Of a stretch of DNA of 64,000 nt, positions 25,463 through 34,481 are shown in pieces. The DNA is taken from assembly GCA_033344875.1 (NCBI GenBank), contig JAWPMO010000001.1, positions 1,761,595 through 1,825,594 on the forward strand, read 5' to 3'. This stretch comes from Ilumatobacteraceae bacterium (GTDB taxonomy: Bacteria > Actinomycetota > Acidimicrobiia > Acidimicrobiales > Ilumatobacteraceae). Made by a program: the position numbers and the translations under genes. Below the pieces are notes generated by a model that saw only the letters and a list, made by a program, of their open reading frames with translations, did no database searches and was not told the origin of the DNA. The first letter of the stretch is position 1, and every line of letters begins with the position of its first letter.

Positions 25463-26433
25463 CCCATCGCCGCCAGCACTCGCCGATGACCGGTGAACGG
25501 CTTGCGGCCGTGCATCGCGAGCACGTTGTCGATCACCAACACATCGCCGGCGTGCCACGGGAACACCACCTCGCACGATTGCGACACCGCTCGGACGTGG
25601 AGCAGGTCGGCGACGTCGATCTCGGTGCCGTCGCCGAAGGTCACGTGGTTGCCGAGCGTGTCGACGCCCGCCGTCAGGGGATCGACCCGGGCATCACCGG
25701 CACCGCCGAACGACACCTTCACACCGTCGATCTCGCGATGCCACTGATCGGCCTGGTTGTGCCAGCAGTCCTCACCCGTGACCGCATGCTCGACGACAGC
25801 TGGGTGCGTGGCCGCCGTGCGGAGTCCGGAGGTGGTCCACTCGAACTGCATCCCGGCCTCGCACAGGTACGTCTCGGCATCGGCACGGTCGGACGTCTCG
25901 AACGTCTCCTGCCATGACTTGCCGACGCCAGGTTCGTCGTCGGCGTCCCACAGGTGCTGCAGATAGGTGACGCCTCGTCGCTCGAACCGGTCGCGCACGG
26001 TCGGATCCAATCGTCGGAGGATCTCGCGGCCGTCAGCGAGGTGGGTCTCGCCACCCGTCTCCGCCGGAACCTCGCAGTAGAAGAAGAGCCGATCCGGCGA
26101 CCATCCGGCATAGGAAAGCTCGTTGTGGAGGAACACCTCGAGGTGAGCCGGGTACTCCGTCGACGTGTACACCTGGTCCGCCACACCGGCGCGCGGCGAG
26201 TCACCGCCGACGTAGTTGCGCAGCTGCGGGCAGATCGCCGCGCACACCGCTCGGAAGACATCGGCAGATCGGACCTCGGCACCGCTGATCAAGACCGCAC
26301 CGGAGCGGTGCAGATCGGACTCGATCACCTCGCGGTGTCGCGTCGCCCATCCCACCGGATCGGACCGGTCTGCATCGCCGATCTCGGCGACGACGGGGAG
26401 CGAACGGTGGGTATCCATGGGTGGTGAGATCAC
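25459..26433 (-). CDS. TauD/TfdA-family Fe(II)/2-oxoglutarate dioxygenase
   Basis: 324 residues, closest in feel to the SyrP-like branch. The iron triad is His-x-Glu in FLHNELSYAGWSP plus the distal His in IDNVLAMHGRKPF; the 2-oxoglutarate-binding Arg follows in GHRRVLAAMG. Glu in place of the usual Asp is known in SyrP-like enzymes. I place the start at the GTG at 26433, which follows a very strong AAGGAGG; an ATG at 26418 is the alternative. It is the first gene of the operon with an aldolase and an FAD oxidoreductase and probably hydroxylates the small molecule the others then cleave and oxidise. Confidence 0.83.
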   Translation of the reverse strand: MISPPMDTHRSLPVVAEIGDADRSDPVGWATRHREVIESDLHRSGAVLISGAEVRSADVFRAVCAAICPQLRNYVGGDSPRAGVADQVYTSTEYPAHLEVFLHNELSYAGWSPDRLFFYCEVPAETGGETHLADGREILRRLDPTVRDRFERRGVTYLQHLWDADDEPGVGKSWQETFETSDRADAETYLCEAGMQFEWTTSGLRTAATHPAVVEHAVTGEDCWHNQADQWHREIDGVKVSFGGAGDARVDPLTAGVDTLGNHVTFGDGTEIDVADLLHVRAVSQSCEVVFPWHAGDVLVIDNVLAMHGRKPFTGHRRVLAAMG

Positions 26434-26529
26434 CGACACCTCCTTCGACGCGGACAGTACCAATCCGTCGGCCACTGATTCGAGTCGACCACGTCGGCGG
26501 GCACGACCTGACCACCGCGGGTCGTCGCG

Positions 26530-27168
26530 TCAGAACAGTCCGGCGGGATCCAGCCCCGGCACCTCGACACGCCCCATCAACCACGCCAGGCGCGTCGGCG
26601 GATCGAGCGCGAGCGCTGCGTCGGGCAGCGTCGTCATGCCCATCGGCTTGCGGGACGTCCAGAGCATTTCCATGAGTCGGAGGTCGCGGCGGACGTAGTC
26701 GGCCGGCATGTCGGCGAACTCGTCACCGAATCCGAGGTCGACCCGATGCACCTCGACTTCGCGCTGACGCAGCAACGGCACCTGGGCGGTCGGGCGCTCG
26801 CCCGGCAGCATGTGCACCGTGCCCGTCCAATCGGCTCGACCGGCGATCGCCGCCGCCACGGCCCGGCTCCGGGAGACCACGTCGTCGACGAGTTCGCTCC
26901 AGCCGCGGCTCGCTCCGGCCTCGATGTCGGCGTTGCGCCCGTCGAGCCCGTGCGGGTACTGGTGCAACCCGGAGAACATCGAGAGCACCCCGTCGGCGTT
27001 GCGGGCGATGTGGGTCATGACGTGGCCGACGCTCCACCCGGGCAGCCGCGACGGCGACGACGGGTCGACCTCCGGCATCGTCTGCAACCAGTCGACCAGG
27101 GACTGCTCGGACGTCACACCCGAGGTGATGGCGGCGGAACTCGGCGCTGGCGTGTTGGCGTCGGACAC
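26530..27168 (-). CDS. maleylpyruvate isomerase family, mycothiol-dependent (DinB fold)
   Basis: 212 residues of the DinB/mycothiol-dependent enzyme superfamily. The metal-binding pattern is visible in [20 protein letters not shown] and in [19 protein letters not shown] (His). Such enzymes isomerise maleylpyruvate or conjugate mycothiol, the thiol of actinobacteria. The start GTG at 27168 lies 75 bp from the divergent gnd gene. The specific substrate is unknown. Confidence 0.8.
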   Translation of the reverse strand: MSDANTPAPSSAAITSGVTSEQSLVDWLQTMPEVDPSSPSRLPGWSVGHVMTHIARNADGVLSMFSGLHQYPHGLDGRNADIEAGASRGWSELVDDVVSRSRAVAAAIAGRADWTGTVHMLPGERPTAQVPLLRQREVEVHRVDLGFGDEFADMPADYVRRDLRLMEMLWTSRKPMGMTTLPDAALALDPPTRLAWLMGRVEVPGLDPAGLF

Positions 27169-27243
27169 CGACCGGACGTTAGTCCGACGACAAACGGGCA
27201 CCGACCGGCAGCACTTCGCGCTCCGTCGTGGCAGGCTGGTCGC

Positions 27244-28281
27244 ATGCAACCGACGATGCAGCTGGGGATGATCGGACTCGGACGGATGGGCGCCAACATG
27301 GTCCGCCGGGTCATGGCCGACGGCCACGAGTGCGTGGTCTACGACCGGAACGCCCAACCGGTCGACGAACTCGCCGCCGAAGGTGCCACGCCGGCCCACT
27401 CGATGGCCGAGCTCGTCGCCGCGATGGAACGACCGCGCCACATCTGGGTGATGATCCCGGCCGCGTTCGTCGGCGCCACCGTCGACGAACTCGCACCGCT
27501 GCTCGACGAGGGCGACACGATCATCGACGGCGGCAACTCGCTGTATCGCGACGACGTCGACCGCAGCGAACCGCTGCTCGCCGAACGCGGGATCCACTAC
27601 CTCGACGTCGGCACGAGCGGCGGGGTCCACGGCCTCGAGCGCGGCTACTGCCTGATGATCGGCGGCGACCGCGAGGCGGTCGAGGAGCTCGAGCCCATCT
27701 TCACCTCGCTCGCCCCGGGCGTCGAGGCCGCCGAACGCACACCTGGGCGCGCCGGCGATCCGACCCCGGAAGAACAGGGCTGGCTCCACTGCGGCCCGTC
27801 CGGTGCCGGACACTTCGTGAAGATGGTCCACAACGGCATCGAGTACGGGCTGATGGCCGCCTACGCCGAGGGCATCAACGTGCTGTCCAAGGCGAACATC
27901 GGCGCGGTCGACCACGCCGCCGATGCCGAGACCGCCCCGCTCAACGACGCGAAGTACTACCGGTACGACATCGATCTCGGCGCGGTCACCGAGGTGTGGC
28001 GTCGCGGTTCGGTCGTCACCAGCTGGCTGCTCGATCTCACCGCCGAGGCCCTGCTCACCGACCCGGCGCTCGATGAGTACTCCGGCCACGTCGGCGACTC
28101 GGGCGAGGGTCGCTGGACGATCAATGCGGCCATCGACGAAGGGGTGCCCGCTCCGGTCCTCTCGGCGGCGTTGTACCAGCGATTCAGTTCGCGGGGACGG
28201 TCGAACACGGGCGACAAGGTGCTGTCGGCGATGCGGGCCGGTTTCGGCGGCCACCACGAGCGGAAGAACACGAGCCGATGA
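27244..28281 (+). CDS. gnd: 6-phosphogluconate dehydrogenase, decarboxylating
   Basis: 345 residues, the short NAD-type form (GndA/YqeC-like) rather than the 470-residue NADP form. The N-terminal Rossmann motif is [15 protein letters not shown], and the catalytic region [20 protein letters not shown] carries the conserved Lys and His/Asn. The enzyme oxidises 6-phosphogluconate to ribulose-5-phosphate and CO2. The ATG at 27244 follows the divergent promoter region. Its stop overlaps the zwf start as ATGA, coupling the two oxidative pentose-phosphate steps. Confidence 0.9.
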   Translation: MQPTMQLGMIGLGRMGANMVRRVMADGHECVVYDRNAQPVDELAAEGATPAHSMAELVAAMERPRHIWVMIPAAFVGATVDELAPLLDEGDTIIDGGNSLYRDDVDRSEPLLAERGIHYLDVGTSGGVHGLERGYCLMIGGDREAVEELEPIFTSLAPGVEAAERTPGRAGDPTPEEQGWLHCGPSGAGHFVKMVHNGIEYGLMAAYAEGINVLSKANIGAVDHAADAETAPLNDAKYYRYDIDLGAVTEVWRRGSVVTSWLLDLTAEALLTDPALDEYSGHVGDSGEGRWTINAAIDEGVPAPVLSAALYQRFSSRGRSNTGDKVLSAMRAGFGGHHERKNTSR

Positions 28282-29681
28282 TCGACTCGTCACAACCCCG
28301 CGCCGACGCACTGGTCCTGTTCGGCGCCACCGGCGACCTCGCCAAGCGCAAGCTGTTCCCGGCGCTGTATCACCTCGAGCAGGACGGCGCGCTCGACATC
28401 CCGGTCATCGGCGTCGCCCGGAGCGACTGGACCGACGACTCGTTCCGTCAGCACGCTCGCGACGCCATCATCGCCGCCGAGCCGCACGCCGACGCCGTCG
28501 CGCTCGACCCGCTGTGCAAACGGCTCGACCTGATCCAGGGCGACTACGCCGAGCAGGCGACCTGGGACGAGTTGCGGGCGACGCTCGATCGCCACCAGTC
28601 GTGCAACGCCGTCTACTACATGGCGATCCCACCGTCGATGTTCCCCGAGGTCGCCAACCGGCTCGCATCGGTCGACCTCAACCAGCGTGGTCGGATCGTC
28701 GTCGAGAAGCCGTTCGGTCGCGACCTCGAGAGCGCGCAGCAGCTCAACGAGACGCTGGCCGAGGTGTTCCCGGAAGAGCGCATCTTCCGGATCGATCACT
28801 ACCTCGGCAAGGAGAGCGTCGAGGACCTGCTCGTGTTCCGGTTCTCCAACACCCTGCTCGAACCGGTGTGGAACCGCCGGTACGTGCGCAGCGTGCAGAT
28901 CACGATGTCGGAGACGATCGGGGTCGAGGGCCGCGGGTCGTTCTACGACGGCGTCGGCGCGATCCGTGACGTGTTGCAGAACCACCTGCTGCAGGTCGTC
29001 GCCCTGCTGGCGATGGAGCCACCTGCCGGGTCCGACGCACAGTTCCTGCAAGACGAGAAGGCCAAGGTCATGGCGGCGATGCGCGCCATCGAACCGAGCG
29101 ACCTCGTGCGCGGCCAGTACGTCGGGTATCGCGACGAGCCCGGCGTCGAGGAGGGGTCGTCGGTCGAGACCTTCGCCGCCGCGAAGCTCGTGATCGACTC
29201 CTGGCGCTGGGCCGGCGTGCCGTGGTACGTCCGGGTCGGCAAGGGACTGACCGCAGCTGCGACCGAAGCCGTGATCGAGTTCCACACGCCCCCACGCCTC
29301 CTGTTCGACGAGGCCGGTGGGCCGCCTCCGGGCCGCAACCTCGTGCGTTTCCGGTTGGGCAAGCAGGACGGCGTCACGTTCGCGCTCCAGGCCAAGACGC
29401 CGGGCCCGCACCTCGACAGCCAGGAGGTCGACATCTCGGTCGACTTCGCCGCCGCGCTCGGCGAGCGCTCGGCCGCCTACGAACGATTGCTCGGCGATGC
29501 GATCGCCGGGTCACCGAGGCGGTTCGCCCGCCAGGACGTCGTGGAGCAGACGTGGCGGATCGTGCAGCCGGTCATCGACGAACCCGGTCCGGTGCACCCG
29601 TACTTCCGCGGGTCGTGGGGCCCGTCCGAGGCAGAACGTCTCCTCGGCGACGGCGATCACTGGTACGCACCCAGCAGCTGA
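28278..29681 (+). CDS. zwf: glucose-6-phosphate 1-dehydrogenase
   Basis: 467 residues. Nucleotide-binding motif [18 protein letters not shown] at the N-terminus, substrate motif [15 protein letters not shown] (about 172-186) with the catalytic His and Lys, and [24 protein letters not shown] follow in the expected order. The reaction is oxidation of glucose-6-phosphate to the lactone. It is translationally coupled to gnd. A separate lactonase (pgl) gene is not in this window. Confidence 0.93.
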   Translation: MIDSSQPRADALVLFGATGDLAKRKLFPALYHLEQDGALDIPVIGVARSDWTDDSFRQHARDAIIAAEPHADAVALDPLCKRLDLIQGDYAEQATWDELRATLDRHQSCNAVYYMAIPPSMFPEVANRLASVDLNQRGRIVVEKPFGRDLESAQQLNETLAEVFPEERIFRIDHYLGKESVEDLLVFRFSNTLLEPVWNRRYVRSVQITMSETIGVEGRGSFYDGVGAIRDVLQNHLLQVVALLAMEPPAGSDAQFLQDEKAKVMAAMRAIEPSDLVRGQYVGYRDEPGVEEGSSVETFAAAKLVIDSWRWAGVPWYVRVGKGLTAAATEAVIEFHTPPRLLFDEAGGPPPGRNLVRFRLGKQDGVTFALQAKTPGPHLDSQEVDISVDFAAALGERSAAYERLLGDAIAGSPRRFARQDVVEQTWRIVQPVIDEPGPVHPYFRGSWGPSEAERLLGDGDHWYAPSS

Positions 29682-29712
29682 CGCCACCGGCGAATTTCTC
29701 GCCGAGCGAGCT

Positions 29713-29742
29713 TGACTTCAAGTTCGGTTGAAGTCGTACGTT
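29713..29742 (+). promoter_or_regulatory. MerR/SoxR-type promoter with embedded palindrome
   Basis: A perfect 8-bp inverted repeat, GACTTCAA (29714-29721) and TTGAAGTC (29728-29735), is separated by 6 bp. The first arm overlaps a consensus -35 element TTGACT (29713-29718). TACGTT (29737-29742) can serve as -10 with 18-bp spacing. A long spacer carrying the operator is the hallmark of MerR-family promoters, and the sequence resembles SoxR boxes. The predicted start of transcription is at or near the ATG at 29750. No MerR gene is in the window. Confidence 0.65.
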
Positions 29743-29749
29743 CGACCTC

Positions 29750-29869
29750 ATGCACCCCACCGATCTCATCCACATCAGCGAACGACATCTCCGCGACCTC
29801 CGCGACGACGCCGACCACCGGCGCCTCGCCCGCCTGGCCCGTCGTACGGGCCGCGACTCCGACCGCTGA
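29750..29869 (+). CDS. possible 39-residue leaderless small protein
   Basis: A 39-codon ORF, MHPTDLIHISERHLRDLRDD followed by an Arg-rich end ending in RDSDR. It begins directly after the MerR-like promoter, so its message would be nearly leaderless, which is common in actinobacteria. The peptide is strongly charged and helical with many His and Arg. It may be a real small stress peptide or a leader for the next ORF 43 bp on. Evidence is only position and high third-base GC. Confidence 0.45.
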   Translation: MHPTDLIHISERHLRDLRDDADHRRLARLARRTGRDSDR

Positions 29870-29912
29870 AACCGGGAACCTCGCCGCCGCCCGCGAGCGC
29901 GACACTGCGGTG

Positions 29913-30584
29913 ATGGTCTTCGGTGACCGCGTCGCAGCGGCGAACTCGGGTGCGCCGGCCGCTTGGATCCGAAGCGCGTGCCGAGGTGCCGAGTTCACCG
30001 TCGGTGCACTCGTCCCGAACGCCTACCCGTCGGTGCTGCGAGTACAGGCACCCCCGGGCAGCGACCGGTTCTGGTCGTCGTATCGCGAGCTGTTCGCCAC
30101 GATCGCATCGGTCGGCGAACGTCACACGTCGAGTCCCGACCGTGCGTGGTTCGCGATCTGGGAGGGCCACGGCTTCGACAGCAGCACACGACACATCGCC
30201 CATCCGGGGCCGCTCGACGACGAGGCCCGGCTGCAGCTCGAGCAGGAGCGGGCGCGGTTGCGCGCGAAGGACGATCGCCGGAACTCGTCGATCCGGGCCG
30301 AGCTGACCACCGTGCCTCGGTTCACGATGCCGTATCGCACCTACCACCTCGTGACCGGACCGGTGTCGGCGGTGACGCACCTGCGCAATCCCGCCGAACC
30401 CGACGCCTGGCAACGACCCGAACTCTTCTGGCCCGACGACCGGCGTTGGTTCGTCGCCACCGACGTCGATTTCTGGTCGCTGTACGTCGGGGGTGAGCAC
30501 GAGTTCATCTCCGACCTGGTCGGCGCGGTGGCGACGCCGTCGGAGGTCGTCACCCTCGATCTCGCCCTCGAACCCGAGGACTGA
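29913..30584 (+). CDS. conserved-looking hypothetical protein
   Basis: 223 residues; family not recognised. The ATG at 29913 overlaps a GTG at 29910, and either may be used. The sequence has no membrane segment or signal peptide. Notable features are a Trp/aromatic-rich half (WFAIWEGHGFDS, MPYRTYHLVTGPVSAVTHL, PELFWPDDRRWFVATDVDFWSLYVGG) and an Arg-rich helix in the middle. It follows the possible 39-residue ORF by 43 bp and could be read from the MerR-like promoter. Confidence 0.65.
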   Translation: MVFGDRVAAANSGAPAAWIRSACRGAEFTVGALVPNAYPSVLRVQAPPGSDRFWSSYRELFATIASVGERHTSSPDRAWFAIWEGHGFDSSTRHIAHPGPLDDEARLQLEQERARLRAKDDRRNSSIRAELTTVPRFTMPYRTYHLVTGPVSAVTHLRNPAEPDAWQRPELFWPDDRRWFVATDVDFWSLYVGGEHEFISDLVGAVATPSEVVTLDLALEPED

Positions 30585-30623
30585 CGGTCCGGCATCGCCC
30601 GCGCCCGTGCGTCACGCTACGAT

Positions 30624-30657
30624 CTCATTCTTCGGGTTCAAGCTCCCGAATAATGAG
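30624..30657. promoter_or_regulatory. long inverted repeat just before the EamA gene
   Basis: Arms CTCATTCTTCGGG (30624-30636) and CCCGAATAATGAG (30645-30657) are complementary except for one base pair and enclose an 8-base loop. It ends 5 bp before the ATG at 30663. There is no T-run, so a terminator for the upstream gene is less likely than an operator or a 5'-UTR hairpin controlling the transporter. As RNA it would cover the ribosome-binding site. Confidence 0.6.
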
Positions 30658-30662
30658 ACATC

Positions 30663-31553
30663 ATGTGGATACCGATCACGCTCGCCGCAGCGACCTTCCA
30701 GATCCTGCGCACCTCCCGACAGCACGAGTTGCGTGCCGTGCTGTCGACCGCCGCCGCCGGGTTCGTGCGCTATGCCTACGGCGCACCGCTGGCGGTGCTG
30801 GCCAGCCTCGTGGCGTTCGGCGCACTGGGTCGCGACGTGCCCGACGTCTCCACACGTTTCTGGCCGATCGTCGCCGCAGCCGCCGTGTCGCAGATCGTCG
30901 GCACGGTCGCGCTGCTCCGGTCGTTCAAGTTGCGCGACTTCGCCGTCGGCACGGTCTATTCCAAGTCGGAGGTGCTGATCGTCGCCGCGCTCGCGACGCT
31001 CGGGCTGGGCACGCCGCTCGAGCCGGCCGGATGGGTCGGTGCGGTGCTCGTCACGGCCGGTGTGGCGTGGCTGGCGTCGAAGGGGTCGCTGATCTCGCTG
31101 GTCAAGCGCGCAGGTGACCCGGCGGCGGTGATGGGGCTCGTCGCAGCGGCCGGATTCGCCGGTGCAGCGATCGGCATCCGCGCCGCATCGCGCGATCTCA
31201 CCGGCGCCCCGTCGTTCGACCGGGCACTGTTCACACTCACGATCCTGCTCCTGGTCCAGACGGCGGCGAACCTCATCTGGTTCGCCGCCACCGACCCCAC
31301 CCAGATCACCGCCACGATTCGGGCGTGGCGACCGGCGCGTTGGGTCGGCGTGTTCAGCCTGCTCGGTTCGATCGGCTGGGCATGGGCGTTCACGCTCGAG
31401 AGCGCCGCCAAGGTGCGCACGCTCGGCCAGGTCGAACTGATCATCGCGTTCGCGATCGCGCACGTGACACTCGGTGAACGGCACACCAGGGCCGACTACT
31501 TCGCGAGCGCGACGGTGCTCGCCGGGGTCGTGGTCGTGACCGTGCTGGGCTAG
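30663..31553 (+). CDS. EamA/DMT-superfamily membrane transporter
   Basis: 296 residues with about nine to ten hydrophobic segments and two EamA-type halves, as in drug/metabolite transporters. The second half ends SLLGSIGWAWAFTLESAAKVRTLGQVELIIAFAIAHV, with the family's conserved Glu in the C-terminal bundle. The substrate is unknown. It overlaps the convergent membrane-protein gene by 4 bp and has a strong inverted repeat just before its start. Confidence 0.8.
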   Translation: MWIPITLAAATFQILRTSRQHELRAVLSTAAAGFVRYAYGAPLAVLASLVAFGALGRDVPDVSTRFWPIVAAAAVSQIVGTVALLRSFKLRDFAVGTVYSKSEVLIVAALATLGLGTPLEPAGWVGAVLVTAGVAWLASKGSLISLVKRAGDPAAVMGLVAAAGFAGAAIGIRAASRDLTGAPSFDRALFTLTILLLVQTAANLIWFAATDPTQITATIRAWRPARWVGVFSLLGSIGWAWAFTLESAAKVRTLGQVELIIAFAIAHVTLGERHTRADYFASATVLAGVVVVTVLG

Positions 31554-31918
31554 ACGATCAAGGCCCGTACGCCGAGCGCGGCGAGGAAGAAGAACACGAA
31601 CACCCCGATGCCGGCGGCCGGCCCGTACTTCTGATAGAGCCACACGGTGACCGACCAGCGAGGTTCGTACTCGGGGTCGTGCTGCTTGCGGAGCCAACCG
31701 CTGAGCGCCATGCACGGGCAACCGAGCAAGGCGATCTGGATGACGATCACGGCGGTGACGACCGTGATGAAGACCGGACCCTCCCACGCCGTCGCACCCA
31801 ACACCACGAGACCGATGACCAGCGGCATGTGCAGGATGTCGACGAATGCCGCCATGTACGTGTAGCGCTCGGTGTTCTTCGGCCGGGTGCGGCGATGATC
31901 CGGAGCGGTCTCGGTCAC
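31550..31918 (-). CDS. small integral membrane protein
   Basis: 122 residues from a GTG start; three to four hydrophobic segments (for example MPLVIGLVVLGATAW, FITVVTAVIVIQIALLGC and the C-terminal GIGVFVFFFLAALGVRALIV). A cytoplasmic-looking charged stretch LRKQHDPEYEPRWS lies between segments 2 and 3. It resembles the DUF2784 type of small membrane protein, but I am not certain of the family. Function unknown. Confidence 0.65.
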   Translation of the reverse strand: MTETAPDHRRTRPKNTERYTYMAAFVDILHMPLVIGLVVLGATAWEGPVFITVVTAVIVIQIALLGCPCMALSGWLRKQHDPEYEPRWSVTVWLYQKYGPAAGIGVFVFFFLAALGVRALIV

Positions 31919-32027
31919 GCCGAACAGGCTACGTCGAAGAAATCTGCAACCCGTCTGCATCCGGATCCACGACTCGCTCCGTAGGACCTTTCGAGCACCC
32001 CTGCTCCACCAGAAAGGACCCACTCCC

Positions 32028-32846
32028 ATGAAGCGAGTACTCGCAGGCATTGCAGCCGTTGCGGCCGTCGCACTGAGCGGCGGCACCGTCGCCGCCCAGG
32101 ATGCAGCCACCGTCACCCTCCTCCACGGCATCCCCGGTGCCACCGTCGACGTCGCCGTCGGCGGCGAAGTCCTCCTGCCCGGCTTCGAGCCCGGCACGAC
32201 CCAGGACCTCTCCGCATTCGCCGGCCAGACGCTCACCGACGTCGAGGTCCGCCTCGCCGGTACCGAGGACATCGTCATCGGCCCGCTCGCCGAGCTCGCG
32301 GTCCCCGCCTCGGGCAACTGGACCGTGATGGCTCACCTCGATGCCGAGGGCACGCCGGCGATCGCCGCCTTCGAGAACAACACGGCACCGACCGCCGACG
32401 GCGAAGGTCGTCTGACCGTCCGCCACACCGCTGCGGCCCCGGCCGTCGACCTCGTCGTGGGCGATGCCCGTCCGATCGAGGGTGCCGAGAACGGCGCGAG
32501 CGCCGAGCTGGCACTGCCCGCCGGCGAGATCGCCGGCGCACAGATCGCCCCGGCCGGTGGTGACCCGATCGCCGACGTCCCGACCGTGAACCTCGCGGCC
32601 GGTTCGAACCTGATCGTCTACGCCGTCGGCTCGCTCGCCGACGAGACCTTCACCTTCTACACCCAGGAGATCGAGGTCGGCACCGAGGCCGCCGCCGACG
32701 ACAGCGACGGCACCCCCGCCCCGACCGAGGTCAACACCGGTACGCCGATCGGCAACTCCGTCAACCTGTCGCTGCTCGCCGCAGCGGCCGGCATGCTGGC
32801 GCTCGCCGGCGGCGCTCTGACGCTGCGCACGGTCAAGCAGCGCTGA
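32028..32846 (+). CDS. DUF4397-domain surface protein
   Basis: 272 residues. A cleavable signal peptide (MKRVLAGIAAVAAVALSGGTVAAQ) is followed by tandem DUF4397 beta-domains, with TVTLLHGIPGATVDVAVGG and LTVRHTAAAPAVDLVVGDA as the repeat starts. The C-terminus has a hydrophobic segment and a short basic tail RTVKQR, the layout of a cell-wall-sorted protein. No LPxTG is present; the stretch EVNTG before the hydrophobic segment is the nearest candidate sorting motif. The ATG follows GAAAGGACC. The class F sortase gene lies 33 bp downstream, and such pairs occur together in actinobacteria. Confidence 0.85.
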   Translation: MKRVLAGIAAVAAVALSGGTVAAQDAATVTLLHGIPGATVDVAVGGEVLLPGFEPGTTQDLSAFAGQTLTDVEVRLAGTEDIVIGPLAELAVPASGNWTVMAHLDAEGTPAIAAFENNTAPTADGEGRLTVRHTAAAPAVDLVVGDARPIEGAENGASAELALPAGEIAGAQIAPAGGDPIADVPTVNLAAGSNLIVYAVGSLADETFTFYTQEIEVGTEAAADDSDGTPAPTEVNTGTPIGNSVNLSLLAAAAGMLALAGGALTLRTVKQR

Positions 32847-32879
32847 TCAGCCCGACCCGCCGATCTACCCTTCCCCACC

Positions 32880-33683
32880 ATGAGCAACGCCCGACCTGAT
32901 CGCCCCCGTGCGACGGGTCGGGCGTTGCTCGTCGTCTCCGGCCTGCTCGCCCTCGGCGCCGTCGTCCTCGGCGCCGCTGCAGTCTGGCCCTCGTCCGACG
33001 AACAGGTCGTCCTCGACGTCACCCCCGCCACGGCGGCCACGACCCCCGCGACGGTGCCGCTGCTGTCTACACCTTCCTCGGTTCCCGCGACGACAGCGGC
33101 GCCTCAGGGTGTGCCCTCCGATGTCGGCGCCGCCCCTGCCGACGCCGCCCCGACCTCGCCGGCCACGAGCACCCCGGCGCTCTCTCCGCTCGCCGACCTC
33201 CTCGGCGTGCCCGGGTCGGCGATCCCGCCGGCGATCGAGCCGCGGATGCAGCCCCGCTCGATCACGATCGACGACATCGAACTCTGGGGCCCGGTCCGCC
33301 CGGTCGGCCTCGAAGACGACGGGCAGCTCGAAGTCCCCGACGAGACCGAGATCGGCTGGTATCGGTACGGGTCGAGCCCCGGCCGGGCCGGCGCCACCGT
33401 GCTCGCCGCCCACGTCTCGTGGAACGACACGATCGGTCCCTTCTTCGAGCTCGGTTCGCTCGAACCCGGCGCCCGCGTGGAGGTCCGGCTCGAGGACGAC
33501 ACCGTCCGCACCTACGAGGTCGTCGAGCGGACGATGTACGACAAGGACTCGCTCCCGCGGGAGCGGATCTGGCGGACGACCGGCGACGAGACGCTCGTGC
33601 TGATCACGTGTGGCGGCTCGTTCAACCCCGAGATCCGCCGCTACCGCCAGAACATCGTCGTGTACGCGGTCCCGGTCGCCTGA
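32880..33683 (+). CDS. class F sortase
   Basis: 267 residues. An N-terminal membrane anchor (about 15-36) and a long Ala/Pro/Thr-rich stalk (to about 115) lead to the sortase domain. Catalytic residues are visible as His178 (VLAAHVSW), Cys244 (LVLITCGGSF) and an Arg at about 254-256 (EIRRYRQN). This transpeptidase would cleave a sorting signal and attach a surface protein to the wall or to another protein. The adjacent DUF4397 protein is the obvious substrate. Confidence 0.9.
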   Translation: MSNARPDRPRATGRALLVVSGLLALGAVVLGAAAVWPSSDEQVVLDVTPATAATTPATVPLLSTPSSVPATTAAPQGVPSDVGAAPADAAPTSPATSTPALSPLADLLGVPGSAIPPAIEPRMQPRSITIDDIELWGPVRPVGLEDDGQLEVPDETEIGWYRYGSSPGRAGATVLAAHVSWNDTIGPFFELGSLEPGARVEVRLEDDTVRTYEVVERTMYDKDSLPRERIWRTTGDETLVLITCGGSFNPEIRRYRQNIVVYAVPVA

Positions 33684-33695
33684 CGGCGAACGGCC

Positions 33696-34481
33696 TCACG
33701 ACGTGAACGAATCCCGGCGGGGGATGACGACGATCGTGCCGTCCGGTTCGCGGTGCACGCTCACCCGCACCCCGTAGAACTCGGCCAGCGTCTCGGCTCG
33801 CAGCACCGTGCCCGGCTCACCGGTGGCGACGACGACGCCCTCGTGCATGAGCGCCAGGCGATCGCTGTAGAGCCCGGCGAGCGTGAGATCGTGCATCGCC
33901 GAGATGACCGTGAGCCCGTGATCGTTGCGCAGCCGGGCGACGAGTTCGAGCGCTTGCTGCTGGTGGCCGATGTCGAGTGCGCTGGTCGGTTCGTCGAGCA
34001 GCAGGATCGGTGCCTCGGTCGCCAACGCTCGGGCGATGACGAGTCGCTGACGCTCACCGCCGCTGAGATGGGCGAGTCGTCGGTTCGCGAACGGGCCGAG
34101 CTCGAGCCGGTCGAGCACGTCGGCGACCATCGCGCGGTCCTGTTTGCTCTCGCTGCCGAAGTACCCGACGTACGGCGCCCGGCCGAGCAGCGCGTACTCG
34201 AAGCCGGTCATGTCGGCGGGCATCAGCGGATCCTGTGGCACGTAGGCGACGAGTGCCGCTCGCCTCGCCCGCGAGCGCAGCGACATCGACGACCCGTCGA
34301 CGATCACGTCACCCGACGACGGAACCACACCGACGACCGCCTTCAGCAGCGACGACTTGCCGGCACCGTTGGGCCCGATCAGACCGAGCCACTCCCCCGA
34401 TCGCACGGTGTCGGTGAACCCGCGCACGACGTCGAGCTTGCCGTATCGCACGCTCACGTCGCTGAACTCGATGGAGCTCAT
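33696..34481 (-). CDS. btuD: cobalamin/corrinoid ABC transporter ATPase
   Basis: 261-residue FecE/BtuD-type ATPase. Walker A GPNGAGKSS, Q-loop YVPQDPLMPADMTG, signature HLSGGERQRLVIARAL, Walker B ILLLDEPTSALD and switch His in SAMHDLTLA are intact. The ATG at 34481 overlaps the permease stop as ATGA. By motif it could serve iron siderophores or cobalamin; the riboswitch before the operon and the divergent cob genes settle on corrinoids. Confidence 0.88.
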   Translation of the reverse strand: MSSIEFSDVSVRYGKLDVVRGFTDTVRSGEWLGLIGPNGAGKSSLLKAVVGVVPSSGDVIVDGSSMSLRSRARRAALVAYVPQDPLMPADMTGFEYALLGRAPYVGYFGSESKQDRAMVADVLDRLELGPFANRRLAHLSGGERQRLVIARALATEAPILLLDEPTSALDIGHQQQALELVARLRNDHGLTVISAMHDLTLAGLYSDRLALMHEGVVVATGEPGTVLRAETLAEFYGVRVSVHREPDGTIVVIPRRDSFTS

